Source of the DNA: Hyphomicrobium_A sp963782555
Lineage (GTDB): Bacteria > Pseudomonadota > Alphaproteobacteria > Rhizobiales > Hyphomicrobiaceae
Length of the DNA: 64,000 nucleotides
NCBI GenBank assembly: GCA_963782555.1
Contig: CAWAKB010000003.1
Coordinates: 706,112 to 770,111, forward strand
Reading direction: 5' to 3'
A model generated the notes under the pieces. That model had not been told where the DNA came from. It saw only the letters and a list, made by a program, of their open reading frames with translations, and made no database searches. Below are positions 23,858-32,598 of the stretch, one piece after another. A program made the position numbers and the translations under genes. Position 1 is the stretch's first letter. The number at the start of each line of letters is the position of its first letter.

Positions 23858-24737
23858 TTAGCGTCTCAGCGCGTGCGCGCCGTTGGCGTGGCTCTCGATC
23901 ACGGCGGCGGCGCCCATGCGCTTCAGCTCGAAGATGCCGCGGTTGAGTTCGGCGCCGAGGATGACGATGACCGCGCTCATCTGGAAGAAGATCAGCGCGA
24001 CCATCAGCTGCGACAGGCCGGCGTAGAAGCGCGTGTAGTCGCTGAAATTCAAGTAGTAGGAGTAGAGGCTCGCGACCGTGAGCCAGAGCACCGTGGACAA
24101 GACGACGCCGGGCCAGACGTCCTTGAGCTTGCGCGTTCCGCCCGGTAGCCACAGGTGGAAGGCGATGAGCTGCACGCCGATGACGGCGGCGGCGAAGAGA
24201 TAGCGCAGGCTCGCCGCCAGCCAGGTGCTGCGCAACATCCACTGTATCAGCGAGGGATCATAACGGGCCGCGACGACCGGACCGACGACGACGGCCCAGG
24301 TCAGGGCCAGCAGCGAGAGGGCGCTGATCAGGACGAAGAGCATGCTGCGCAAGAGGCAGAACACGTACGGCCGCGTTTCGCGGACGCGATAGGCACCGTT
24401 GAGGGCGGCGCGCAAGGTCTCGATCGCGTTGGTGGCAAAGAACAGGGCGAGCCCCGCGCTCACGGTCAAGAGATCGATGCGGGTCGATCCCATGATGGCT
24501 TCGACCTGGGGTGCAATCCCCGCTGCCGACTCCCTGCGGCAAGATCTGAAAGAGCTGAGCGACAGCCTGGTCGGCGAGCTGGCGTCCGCCGAACAAGATG
24601 CCGGACAGCGCGCCGAGGAAGATGCAGAACGGGAACAGCGAGACGACGAAGGAGAACGCCACCGCGCCCGCCATGGTGAATCCGCTGTGCTCATAGAGGC
24701 GGTAGATGGCTTCGAGCACGGCGCGGTAGCGCTGCAT
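23858..24737 (-). pseudogene. YihY/BrkB-family membrane protein gene with a +1 frameshift
   Basis: The start (ATG 24735-24737, with AAGGAGACTT just upstream) opens MQRYRAVLEAIYRLYEHSGFTMAGAVAFSFVVSLFPFCIFLGA...LFQILPQGV, the typical N-terminus of YihY/BrkB proteins. At about 24515-24535 the reading must skip one base to continue in the next frame as AAGIAPQVEAIMGSTRID... through the remaining helices (LLTVSAGLALFFATNAIETLRAALN, VFCLLRSMLFVLISALSLL, LWLPGGTRKLKDVWPG, AELNRGIFELKR). Together the two frames make a normal-length protein of about 290 residues. The extra base lies near a run CAGGGAGTC. Either the gene is broken or one base is a sequence error. It is convergent with ccr (12 bp). Confidence 0.8.
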
Positions 24738-24937
24738 ACCAAGTCTCCTTAAGCTCGCGGGGCGGAAGCTAGCCGGGCACCTGCGGCACGTCTATCTCAG
24801 ACTTGCCGGGCCAAACGCCGCAAGGCAGGGGCTCGGTCGAGGCCGGTCCCGGCGCCATGGACGGCCGCCAAGACCTTTCATAAACTAGCCCCTTACTAGA
24901 ATGGGCGACCCGCCAATCCAAGCGCGACGGTGTACCG

Positions 24938-25471
24938 GTGGCAAGCAACCAGAAGCGTAGAAAGTCCACTAAGGCGCGCAAGCGCCGGGCCAGCACCTAT
25001 GATCCGATCAGGGGCCCGCGGCTCAAGGGCCGTGCCGAGCCCGCGCCCGCGTCGCCTAAGCCCGGCGTGAACGATCCGGCCCTGTTCGGCGAGGCGGCGG
25101 AGGACGGCTTGCGCATGCTGGCGGCGCTGGAGACGATCCCGAGCCTCGAGCCCGATTTCTGCGACGACCTTGCGGCCGAGGCCTCCGTCACCATCATCGA
25201 GCGCGCGATGCCCTTCGATCTGGAGCCGCCCCCGCTCGCGCCAGAGAACGCACGAACCCCATCGACGGCCGCACGGCCGGCGGATGCCGGCGAGCCGCCC
25301 CATGTCGTCGCCGAGGAGTATGCCGCCTATCATGGCCCCGTGGACGAGGCCGTCGTCGAGATCTTCGAGGGGCCTCCCCCTGAACCCGCGCAGTCCGGGT
25401 CGCGCCGGAAGAAGGGCCGGCCGGCGGGCCACCGGTTCTTCAAAGCGTTGACGGGCGACGACAGCGGCTAG
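24938..25471 (+). CDS. Hypothetical basic/proline-rich protein
   Basis: 177 residues if started at GTG 24938; no strong ribosome binding site is visible. Both ends are strongly basic (SNQKRRKSTKARKRRAST and RRKKGRPAGHRFFKAL) while the middle is acidic and Pro-rich (EDGLRMLAALETIPSLEPDFCDDL). It appears largely unstructured. It lies between the yihY remnant and mcd and I do not recognise a family. Codon usage follows the local third-position GC bias. Confidence 0.5.
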   Translation: MASNQKRRKSTKARKRRASTYDPIRGPRLKGRAEPAPASPKPGVNDPALFGEAAEDGLRMLAALETIPSLEPDFCDDLAAEASVTIIERAMPFDLEPPPLAPENARTPSTAARPADAGEPPHVVAEEYAAYHGPVDEAVVEIFEGPPPEPAQSGSRRKKGRPAGHRFFKALTGDDSG

Positions 25472-25583
25472 CACCTTCGTTCGCGCAGATTGCCTTGACG
25501 CCGGGGCCTATTATTCTGCATCGCAATACGGGAAGGGCGGACCGCTGGTCCGCCGAACGGCCAATCCATCGATCAAGGAGAGC

Positions 25584-27266
25584 ATGATGTCGACTGCGGC
25601 GCTGAAGGCTGAGCAGGATATTCTTTCGGCCGGCCCCGACGCCCTGCTTCAGCGGGCGTCCGATGCGGTCGCGTCCGCGGATCGCGTCTTGCAGGCAGCC
25701 AAGGCCGGCGTGCGCGCCAAGGTCGCCGAGGCGGGCGGTATCGATGCCGCCCAGCACGCGGCCCACGGGCTCGCGTGGCTTGCCACCACGGTCGAGGGTT
25801 TGCGCCAGATGCAGGTCTGGGGCAGCCGGCTTTCGGCGGAGGGCCGCTTCGGCGAGTTCGAGCAATTGATCCTCGCTGTCGGCTTCGCGGAGTACCTGGC
25901 GCAGATCGCGGGCGGCATCCCCATGAGTCAGGTCGAGATGATCCGCCCCGAGGCGCTGGGCGTTCCCAAGGCCGATGTGCGCCGCTTCGAGGACGAGGTC
26001 GCCGACACGATCGCCGCCGGCAGCACGCAGGCGTTGAAATCGCGCCTGGCCGAGCTCATCGCTGCGCAGCCCGAGGCCACCACCTTCGGCGACACCGGCC
26101 TCGACGAGACGCACGCGGCGATCCATGAGCAGATGCGCAAGTTCTCCGAGGCCGAGGTCGTGCCGCACGCGCACGAGTGGCACCTGAAGAACGAATACAT
26201 CCCGCTCGACGTCATCGCCAAGGTCGCCGAGCTCGGCGTCTTCGGCCTGACGCTGCCGGAGGAGTTCGGCGGCCTCGGGCTCGGCAAGGAGAGCATGTGT
26301 ATCGTCTCGGAGGAGCTGTCGCGCGGCTACATCGGCGTCGGCTCGCTCGGCACACGCTCGGAGATCGCCGGCGAGCTCATCCTCAACAACGGCACCGACG
26401 AGCAGAAGCAGACGTATCTGCCCAAAATCGCCTCGGGCGAGATCCTGCCCACGGCCGTCTTCACCGAGCCAAATACCGGCTCCGACCTCGCCTCCTTGAA
26501 GACGCGCGCGGTGAAAGATGGCGACACCTACAAGGTCACGGGCCAGAAGACGTGGATCACGCATCCCGTGCGCGCCGACCTGATGACGCTGCTGGTACGC
26601 ACCAACGCGGGCGAGAAGGGCTACAAGGGCCTCTCCATGCTGCTGGCGGAAAAGCCGCGCGGCACCGACGAGAACCCGTTCCCTGCCGATGGCATGACCG
26701 GCGGCGAGATCGAGGTCTTGGGCTATCGCGGTATGAAGGAGTACGACATCTCCTTCGACGGCTTCGAGGTGCCGGCCTCGGGACTCCTGGGCGGCGAGGA
26801 GGGCCTTGGCTTCAAGCAGCTCATGAACACGTTTGAGGCTGCGCGCATCCAGACCGCGGCGCGCGCCGTCGGCGTTGCCCAATGCGCCATGGATCTGGGC
26901 CTCAAGTATGCGCTCGATCGCAACCAGTTCGGCAAGCCGATCTACGCCTTCCCGCGCGTCGCCAACAAGGTCGTGATGATGGCGGTGGAGACGATGATCG
27001 CGCGCCAGCTCACCTACTTTGCCGCGCGCGAGAAGGACGAAGGGCGCCGCTGCGATCTCGAAGCCGGCATGGCCAAGCTCTTGGGCGCGCGCGTCGCCTG
27101 GGCCAATGCCGACAACGCGCTGCAGATCCACGGCGGCAACGGCTTCGCGCTGGAATATCCGATCAGCCGCGTGCTCTGCGACTCGCGCATCTTGAACATC
27201 TTCGAGGGCGCGGCCGAGATCCAGGCGCAGGTCATTGCCCGGCGACTGCTCGAAGGCGCGAACTAG
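25584..27266 (+). CDS. mcd: (2S)-methylsuccinyl-CoA dehydrogenase (acyl-CoA dehydrogenase family)
   Basis: 560 residues, ATG 25584 (or ATG 25587), behind AAGGAGAG. An N-terminal extension of about 160 residues, not found in ordinary acyl-CoA dehydrogenases, precedes the standard fold: GVFGLTLPEEFGGLGLGKES, FTEPNTGSDLASLKTRA, GQKTWITH and the C-terminal QIHGGNGFALEYPISRVLCDSR...FEGAAEIQAQVIARRLL. The extension and the company of ecm and ccr identify it as Mcd, which oxidises (2S)-methylsuccinyl-CoA to mesaconyl-C1-CoA with electrons passed to ETF. The characteristic extension is known from characterised Mcd enzymes; substrate specificity is inferred. Confidence 0.9.
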   Translation: MMSTAALKAEQDILSAGPDALLQRASDAVASADRVLQAAKAGVRAKVAEAGGIDAAQHAAHGLAWLATTVEGLRQMQVWGSRLSAEGRFGEFEQLILAVGFAEYLAQIAGGIPMSQVEMIRPEALGVPKADVRRFEDEVADTIAAGSTQALKSRLAELIAAQPEATTFGDTGLDETHAAIHEQMRKFSEAEVVPHAHEWHLKNEYIPLDVIAKVAELGVFGLTLPEEFGGLGLGKESMCIVSEELSRGYIGVGSLGTRSEIAGELILNNGTDEQKQTYLPKIASGEILPTAVFTEPNTGSDLASLKTRAVKDGDTYKVTGQKTWITHPVRADLMTLLVRTNAGEKGYKGLSMLLAEKPRGTDENPFPADGMTGGEIEVLGYRGMKEYDISFDGFEVPASGLLGGEEGLGFKQLMNTFEAARIQTAARAVGVAQCAMDLGLKYALDRNQFGKPIYAFPRVANKVVMMAVETMIARQLTYFAAREKDEGRRCDLEAGMAKLLGARVAWANADNALQIHGGNGFALEYPISRVLCDSRILNIFEGAAEIQAQVIARRLLEGAN

Positions 27267-27281
27267 TCAGACCGCGGCTTC

Positions 27282-27293
27282 GGCGTTAACGCC
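27282..27293. repeat. Perfect 12-bp palindrome GGCGTTAACGCC
   Basis: Self-complementary sequence 16 bp downstream of the mcd stop codon and about 100 bp upstream of the PilZ gene. It may be a small terminator stem or an operator for the PilZ gene; no T-tract follows. Confidence 0.4.
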
Positions 27294-27396
27294 AGGTTTC
27301 CACATTGTGAAAAAGCCGATCGAACTCGAGAAAGGCTGCTGCAAATCAGGCTTGTTAAGGTCGTCCCCTCGGCCAAGTGATGGCACAGGGGGCGAC

Positions 27397-27711
27397 ATGC
27401 GAGCGACTTCCTCGATTTGGCGGACACTTCCAACGCGGCGCACGTTCGCGCGGCGCAGCACCTGGGCTCATGCCATCGCGCACTTCGAAGGCCGGGCGCA
27501 GAGCGTCATCATTCGCGACGTTTCGCTCGGCGGAATGAAGATCGAATTTGCGTACGGCCTGACGCCCGGCGACCAGATCGAGATCGAATTGATGTCGGGA
27601 CGCGTGCTGCAAGGCACCGTCGCCTGGTCGGTTGCCGCCTACTGCGGGGTCGAATTCCCAAGTCCGCTCGACGACAACGATCCAATCCTCGCCTCCTGCA
27701 AGAGGCATTGA
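27397..27711 (+). CDS. PilZ domain protein
   Basis: 104 residues from ATG 27397 (a longer frame upstream overlaps mcd and is not preferred). The PilZ c-di-GMP-binding fold is present: TRRTFARRST supplies an RxxxR motif near residues 14-20, DVSLGGMKIEF the (D/N)xSxxG motif near 41-51, and PGDQIEIELM...VAWSVAAYCGVEFPS the remaining beta barrel. The protein is a stand-alone PilZ domain, so it presumably acts as an adaptor binding c-di-GMP made by GGDEF proteins such as the one at 53.5-55.7 kb. Confidence 0.85.
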   Translation: MRATSSIWRTLPTRRTFARRSTWAHAIAHFEGRAQSVIIRDVSLGGMKIEFAYGLTPGDQIEIELMSGRVLQGTVAWSVAAYCGVEFPSPLDDNDPILASCKRH

Positions 27712-27867
27712 GGTTCTCGCCCTCCGCTATCGCGAAGGCTCGGAGCGGCTCGGGGCGGTCTCAGGCCGGAATATAAGCAGTTGCGCGCCCCGTTCGCGCC
27801 TCACGTCGCGGCTGCCATGTGCGTCCTCCCCTTGCCTCTGCGGCGCCAGGGTGCCATCACGCTCGGC

Positions 27868-28836
27868 ATGGAAAGCACATCGCCTGAGCCCCGCGTCGTC
27901 TCGCTCATCGCCAGCGCCACCGAGATCGTGCATGCGCTGGGTGCAGGCGCGTCGCAGGTCGCGCGCTCGCACGAGTGCGACTGGCCGCCGGCCGTCGTCG
28001 ATCTTCGCGCACTGACGCGGCCCAAGTTCAAGGTCGAAGGCTCAAGCCGCGCCATCGACCAGGCGGTAAAGGCGCTCGTCGAGCAAGGCCTTGCGGTCTA
28101 CGAGGTCGACGCCGAGGCGATGCGCGCGCTGGCGCCCGACGTAATCCTGACCCAGGACCAGTGCGAGGTGTGCGCCGTCTCGCTCGCCGACGTGGAGCGC
28201 GCCGTATGTACATGGATCGGCAGCGCGCCGCAGATCGTCTCGCTGAGGCCGCATGCGATGGCGGACGTTTATGCCGATGTCGGCCGGGTCGCAGCCGCGC
28301 TCGGCCGTCCTGCCGCGGGCGCCGCGCTCATTGAGAGCATGCAAGCGCGCATCGCCGGCATCGCGGCCGCCGTCGCCGATAGAGGCAAGCCGCGCCTCGC
28401 CTTCATCGAGTGGATCGACCCGCCGATGTCGGGCGGGTACTGGATGCCGGAGCTGATCGCGGCGGCGGGCGGCACCAACCTCTTCGGCGAGACCGGCGCC
28501 ACCTCGCCCTGGATCATCTGGGACGCCGTCGCAGCCGCCGATCCGGACGTGATCCTCGTTGCCCCATGCGGCTATGACATTGCCGTCACGGCGCGCGAGA
28601 TGGGCGTGCTCGCCGGCAACGCCACCTGGAACGGCTTGCGCGCCGTGCGCGAAGGCCACGTGTTCGTCGCCGACGGCAACGCCTACTTCAACCGGCCGGG
28701 CCCGCGGCTGGTCGAAAGCGCGGAGATCCTCGCCGAGATCCTGCACCCGGAGATCTGCGATTTCGGCCACCGGGGCAAAGCGTTTGTGCCCTATTCCCTC
28801 GACGCGGTGGCGGCGCGCACGTCGGCCGCACCGTGA
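27868..28836 (+). CDS. Periplasmic-binding-protein-like cobalamin-binding protein (BtuF-like fold)
   Basis: 322 residues from ATG 27868. The fold is a helical-backbone-linked two-lobe binding protein (PF01497): VVSLIASATEIVHALGAGASQVARSHECD, DVILTQDQCEVCAVS, the central backbone helix, then WIDPPMSGGYWMPELIAAAGG and DVILVAPCGYDIA. A true signal peptide is lacking unless the alternative start at 27781 is used, so it may be cytosolic. The DQCxVC motif is seen in the cobalamin-binding subgroup that occurs next to flavin reductases. A role in B12 handling for Ecm is attractive but unproven. The stop overlaps the next start by 4 bp. Confidence 0.75.
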   Translation: MESTSPEPRVVSLIASATEIVHALGAGASQVARSHECDWPPAVVDLRALTRPKFKVEGSSRAIDQAVKALVEQGLAVYEVDAEAMRALAPDVILTQDQCEVCAVSLADVERAVCTWIGSAPQIVSLRPHAMADVYADVGRVAAALGRPAAGAALIESMQARIAGIAAAVADRGKPRLAFIEWIDPPMSGGYWMPELIAAAGGTNLFGETGATSPWIIWDAVAAADPDVILVAPCGYDIAVTAREMGVLAGNATWNGLRAVREGHVFVADGNAYFNRPGPRLVESAEILAEILHPEICDFGHRGKAFVPYSLDAVAARTSAAP

Positions 28837-29375
28837 GTGCAAGCGTGAAAGAGCTGCCGCTGTCCAAGGTTTACGCGCTCATCGAGCCCGGGCCCGTCGT
28901 CCTGCTCTCCACGGCTCATAAGGGGCGCGCCAATGTCATGACCATGTCGTGGCATATGATGGTCGAGTTCGAGCCGCCGCTCATCGCCTGTGTGGTCAGC
29001 GATGCCAATTACAGCTTCGCGGCCTTGCAGGCGACGCGCGAGTGCGTCATTGCCATTCCGCCGAGGGGCATCGCCGAGAAGGTGGTGGGGGTGGGCAATT
29101 GCTCTGGCCGCGACACCGACAAGTTTGCAGCCTTCCGCCTCACGCCGCTTCCGGCCGAGCGCGTCGCGGCGCCGCTCATCGCGGAGTGCTTCGCAAATCT
29201 CGAATGCAAGTTCGCCGAGACGCGCCTCCTCAGCAAATACAACCTCCTTGTTCTGGAGGTGGTGAAGGCCTGGATCGATCCCAAGCAGAAGGCTCCCAAG
29301 ACCATCCATCACCAAGGCTATGGAACCTTCGTCGTCGACGGCGAGACGATCAAGCTCAAGTCGAGGATGCGCTAA
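28833..29375 (+). CDS. Flavin reductase family protein (FMN-binding split barrel)
   Basis: 180 residues from GTG 28833, overlapping the preceding stop by 4 bp (GTGA). The sequence VYALIEPGPVVLLSTAHKGRANVMTMSWHMMVEFEPPLIACVVSDANYSFAAL, then TRECVIAIPP and a C-terminal HHQGYGTFVVDGE, is typical of flavin-reductase-like split-barrel proteins that bind FMN and reduce flavins or, in some members, cobalamin. Translationally coupled to the BtuF-like gene and 3 bp from the following SDR, it forms a clear operon; reduction of a cofactor handled by the binding protein is inferred. Confidence 0.85.
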   Translation: MSASVKELPLSKVYALIEPGPVVLLSTAHKGRANVMTMSWHMMVEFEPPLIACVVSDANYSFAALQATRECVIAIPPRGIAEKVVGVGNCSGRDTDKFAAFRLTPLPAERVAAPLIAECFANLECKFAETRLLSKYNLLVLEVVKAWIDPKQKAPKTIHHQGYGTFVVDGETIKLKSRMR

Positions 29376-29378
29376 TTT

Positions 29379-30209
29379 ATGGCCGGCGAGCGCGCAATCC
29401 TCATCACCGGTTGCTCGTCCGGCATCGGGCTGGCCTCGGCGCGCATCCTGAAGGCACGCGGCTGGCGGGTGCTGGCGACCGCGCGCACGCCGGACGACCT
29501 CGACCGCCTCGAAAAGGACGAGGGTGTCGAGGCGCTCAGCCTCGAGTTGTCCGACCCGGCCTCCGTCGCTGCTTGCGCCGAAGATGCTTTGCGTCGCACC
29601 GACGGCAAGCTCGATGCGCTCTTCAACAATGCCGCCTTCGGCCAGGTCGGCGCGGTGGAGGATCTGAGCGCCGATCACTTGCGCCGCCAGCTCGAGACCA
29701 ACGTCGTCGGCACGCATGAGCTGACGCGGCACATCTTGAAGGCGATGCGCGCCAACGGGGGAGGCCGCATCGTGCAGTGCTCCTCCGTATTAGGGATCGT
29801 GTCCGGGCTCTACCGCGGCGCCTACTGCGCTTCCAAGTTCGCGCTCGAGGCTCTGTCGGACGCGCTGCGGCTCGAGCTGCACAACACGCCCATCCGCGTG
29901 TCGATCATCGAGCCGGGACCGATCCAAAGCCGCTTCCTCGCAAGCGCGCTCGCCAACTTCAAGGCGACCATCGACATCGAGGCCTCGCCCCATCGCGAGA
30001 CGTATCTGGCGCGCCTTGCTGCGATGGAGGCGGGCGGCAAGACGACGTTCAAGCTGCCGCCGGAGGCCGTCGCCGCCAAGCTCGTGCATGCTCTTGAAAG
30101 CCCCCGGCCCAAGACGCGCTACTATGTGACGACGCCCACCTATCTCGCAGCGTTTCTCAAACGCGTGCTTCCGACCACGCTGCTCGACCGCTTCCTCTTG
30201 GGGATGTGA
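29379..30209 (+). CDS. Short-chain dehydrogenase/reductase (SDR)
   Basis: 276 residues, ATG 29379, 3 bp after the flavin reductase stop. The classical SDR set is present: TGCSSGIG at 10-17 for dinucleotide binding, LFNNAA near 81-86, catalytic Ser136, Tyr149 and Lys153 (YCASK). The position after the beta strand carries Arg residues (ATARTPDD), consistent with NADP(H) preference. The C-terminal extension has a YYVTTPTYLAAFLKRVLP helix that may bind membrane or substrate. Substrate unknown; third gene of the BtuF-like/flavin reductase operon. Confidence 0.88.
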   Translation: MAGERAILITGCSSGIGLASARILKARGWRVLATARTPDDLDRLEKDEGVEALSLELSDPASVAACAEDALRRTDGKLDALFNNAAFGQVGAVEDLSADHLRRQLETNVVGTHELTRHILKAMRANGGGRIVQCSSVLGIVSGLYRGAYCASKFALEALSDALRLELHNTPIRVSIIEPGPIQSRFLASALANFKATIDIEASPHRETYLARLAAMEAGGKTTFKLPPEAVAAKLVHALESPRPKTRYYVTTPTYLAAFLKRVLPTTLLDRFLLGM

Positions 30210-30215
30210 AGAGCT

Positions 30216-30596
30216 TCACAGGCTCTCGTTCATGCGGCGCAGGCGCTTAGCCAGCCGCCGCATCAGGTCGAGCGCGAAGGCGGGGTTCTTCTGCACCAGA
30301 TAGAGAAAGGCCTTCTCGTCGATTACGGCGACCTCGGTCGGCTCGCGGGCAATGGCCGTGGCGCTGCGCGCAGACCCGTCGATCAACGCCATCTCGCCGA
30401 ACGTCCCGTTGGGCCCCACCGTCTCCAGCACCGCGCCGGCGGCGGTGATGCCGACCATGCCCGAGCGCACCACGTACATGCAGGCGCCATCGTCATCCTG
30501 GACAAAGATTTTCTCGTCCGCGGCAAAGCGCTTGAGCGGAAATCCGCCCTGCGCCAAGAGATCGAAATCGAAGGCCGTCTCCGCCATGCGCCGCAT
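30216..30596 (-). CDS. Cyclic nucleotide-binding domain protein, stand-alone
   Basis: 126 residues, or 123 from the ATG at 30587. One CNB (CRP-like) domain: FAADEKIFVQDDDGACMYVVRSGMVGI, GPNGTFGEMALIDGSARSATAIA (phosphate-binding cassette with FGEMALI and ARSATA) and a helical C-terminus (ALDLMRRLAKRLRRM). No DNA-binding or kinase domain is attached, so it is a single-domain sensor that probably acts through a partner. It is convergent with the SDR gene and divergent from the large membrane protein next door. Confidence 0.85.
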   Translation of the reverse strand: MRRMAETAFDFDLLAQGGFPLKRFAADEKIFVQDDDGACMYVVRSGMVGITAAGAVLETVGPNGTFGEMALIDGSARSATAIAREPTEVAVIDEKAFLYLVQKNPAFALDLMRRLAKRLRRMNESL

Positions 30597-30773
30597 CTCG
30601 CGAGAAGTGGAACCCCGACACTAAGCCCGAGGTTTCATTGGGACAACCACGTCCCTCAAGCGTGGCAGCGGTGATACGCTCACGCAGCAGAGGCGCCGAA
30701 AGCGCGCCAATCGAGGCGACAGGGCCACGTTTTTCCTGTATCGGGCCTATACAAGCAGAAGGGGGGCCAGGGG

Positions 30774-32585
30774 ATGGCAGACACCACTGCGCCAAAGCCC
30801 TCGATGTGGGGCCGCGCGACCGACTATCTGCTGGGGCGCAACACGCTGATCGGTGTCGCCTCGATCATGCTGCTGCTGATCTCCGGTTTCGCCACCTGGC
30901 ACGGGATGCGCGACTTCATCGTGGGCGTATCTACATCGCCAGCGGCGGCCTCGCAGGACCTGCCGGGCGGTCTCTCCTTCTCCAGCGACTTCCTCGTCAT
31001 CATCGTTGTGGTCGCGCTCACCTTCCTCATGTGGCTGATGTTGCGCGAGACGTTCGCGCAGGGTCGCCGCTTCACCGACCGGCTGATCACCTTCCCGCTC
31101 TATGTGTTCCTGGCCATCTGGTCGATCGGCTTCGGATACGGGTTCTGGTGGAGCCTCATTGCCGGCGAGGAGGCGACACGCACCGGTCTTGCCGGACTGC
31201 AGCAGGATGCGGGCGATGCTGCAACCGCTGTTGCCGCTCGGCTGGCCGCAGTGAAGGTTGGGCTCGACGGCGTCGTCACCTGGTCGGAAACGCAGATGGC
31301 GCGCGAGGAATCGAGCGGCAGCTCTTGCGGCACGTCATCTGGCGCCGGCCGCGGGCCACTCTACAATGCCCGTGTCGGTGTGCGCGACCAGATCGCCTCG
31401 CTGCGCGACGGGGTGGAGAATTCCTGGGTCAAACCGGTGCAGGCCGACATCGCCTCACTGCAGCAGAGCGTCGCCTCGCTCGAGGGCACCACGGTCGCAG
31501 AGCGGCAGGCGAGCTTCAATGCCATGGCGACCAACATCCGCTCGCGCGCCCGCGACATTGCGGCCCGCTCCAACGAGCTCGGGAAATCCACTGCGACAGA
31601 GATGCGCGCGATTGCCGCCGCCGTCTCGGTGCCGCCGGGGCAGACGGGGTTCTCGTGCTACGACCCGACGCTGGCGCAGCGCCTGACGCAAGCCGCGTTG
31701 CAGGCCGACCAGCCGGCCGTGCTCCAGTTGCGAGAGGCGGCTTTCAACGAGGGCCCCGCCGGTGTCGCCAACGCCATTAAGCGTCTGTGGCAGAACATCG
31801 GCGTCTACCTTTCGAGCCTCATTGGCTTCGTTTCCGGCAAGACGGCGGAAGGGACAACGGGCGGCGGCCAACCCATCACCGGGCGCGACATGATTGCGCT
31901 GCTCGCCACCATAGGCATAGATCTTGGACTCTTGGTGCTGGCGATCCTCAATCCGCCACCACCGGAAAGCAAGCGGCCCTCGTCGCAGGTTGTCCGTCAG
32001 ATCCGCGCCGCCATTGATACCGCGATTGCGCGCGCGCCCGGTGCCACCATCGAGTGGGTGCGCCGCCACTTCATCTCTCATCGCGGCATCTCGTATCTTG
32101 TGATCCCTAACCTTGCCGGCTGCGATCCCGACAATGAGGACGAGTGCCGCAAGGGGCTGGCCATGAACCAGCTCGCCGGCGTGCTCGACGACATGGGGCT
32201 AGTGCGCTGGCCCAAAAAGGGTCCTTGGTGGAAGTTGCGCAAGGAAGGCGAACTCGACAAGCTCAAGAAGGAGGAGAGCCTCGGCAGCGACACCGACCTC
32301 ACGATAATGCGGAATGAATGGAGAGATAGACTTAGGAAGCAGGGCATTCCGGAGGACAAGCTGAAGGACGAGGTCCTGGACAAGGCCATGCCAATCCGCA
32401 ACCACGGCCTGTTCTCCAAGGCCGAGCGCGCGCTCACGATCGCCGGCTGGAGCGAGAAGGCGCGCCGCGACATCGAGATCTTCCGCCTCGAGGATGTCGA
32501 GGGCCTGACGCCGCTGCTGATGGTGCTCAACGAGGACGGCACGCCCAATCCGGCCGAGGCCGAAGGCAGCGCTGCGCCCGCGTAG
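30774..32585 (+). CDS. Large unrecognised membrane protein with a helical periplasmic region
   Basis: 603 residues, ATG 30774 behind AGGGG. Three membrane spans near residues 24-42, 72-90 and 105-130 are followed by a long soluble helical region (about 140-320; repeated heptad-like Ala/Leu patterns, ADIASLQQSVASLEG) holding Cys pairs at about 183 and 295, then a fourth span near 372-392. The C-terminal 200 residues are cytosolic: a winged-helix-like segment (FISHRGISYLVIPNLAGCDPD...CRKGLAMNQLAG) and a highly charged part (LRKEGELDKLKKEESLG). No family is recognised. Paired single-span plus coiled-coil topology resembles sensors or transport assembly proteins; this is speculation. Confidence 0.6.
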   Translation: MADTTAPKPSMWGRATDYLLGRNTLIGVASIMLLLISGFATWHGMRDFIVGVSTSPAAASQDLPGGLSFSSDFLVIIVVVALTFLMWLMLRETFAQGRRFTDRLITFPLYVFLAIWSIGFGYGFWWSLIAGEEATRTGLAGLQQDAGDAATAVAARLAAVKVGLDGVVTWSETQMAREESSGSSCGTSSGAGRGPLYNARVGVRDQIASLRDGVENSWVKPVQADIASLQQSVASLEGTTVAERQASFNAMATNIRSRARDIAARSNELGKSTATEMRAIAAAVSVPPGQTGFSCYDPTLAQRLTQAALQADQPAVLQLREAAFNEGPAGVANAIKRLWQNIGVYLSSLIGFVSGKTAEGTTGGGQPITGRDMIALLATIGIDLGLLVLAILNPPPPESKRPSSQVVRQIRAAIDTAIARAPGATIEWVRRHFISHRGISYLVIPNLAGCDPDNEDECRKGLAMNQLAGVLDDMGLVRWPKKGPWWKLRKEGELDKLKKEESLGSDTDLTIMRNEWRDRLRKQGIPEDKLKDEVLDKAMPIRNHGLFSKAERALTIAGWSEKARRDIEIFRLEDVEGLTPLLMVLNEDGTPNPAEAEGSAAPA

Positions 32586-32598
32586 TCGCGAAACCGGC

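Noticed and set aside
25440..27131. Long open frame antisense to mcd
   Set aside because: Same reason; no family motif and it runs through the mcd start region.
27712..27867. Cobalamin riboswitch before the BtuF-like gene
   Set aside because: I looked for the B12 box and its conserved stem layout near this gene and near ecm and found none.
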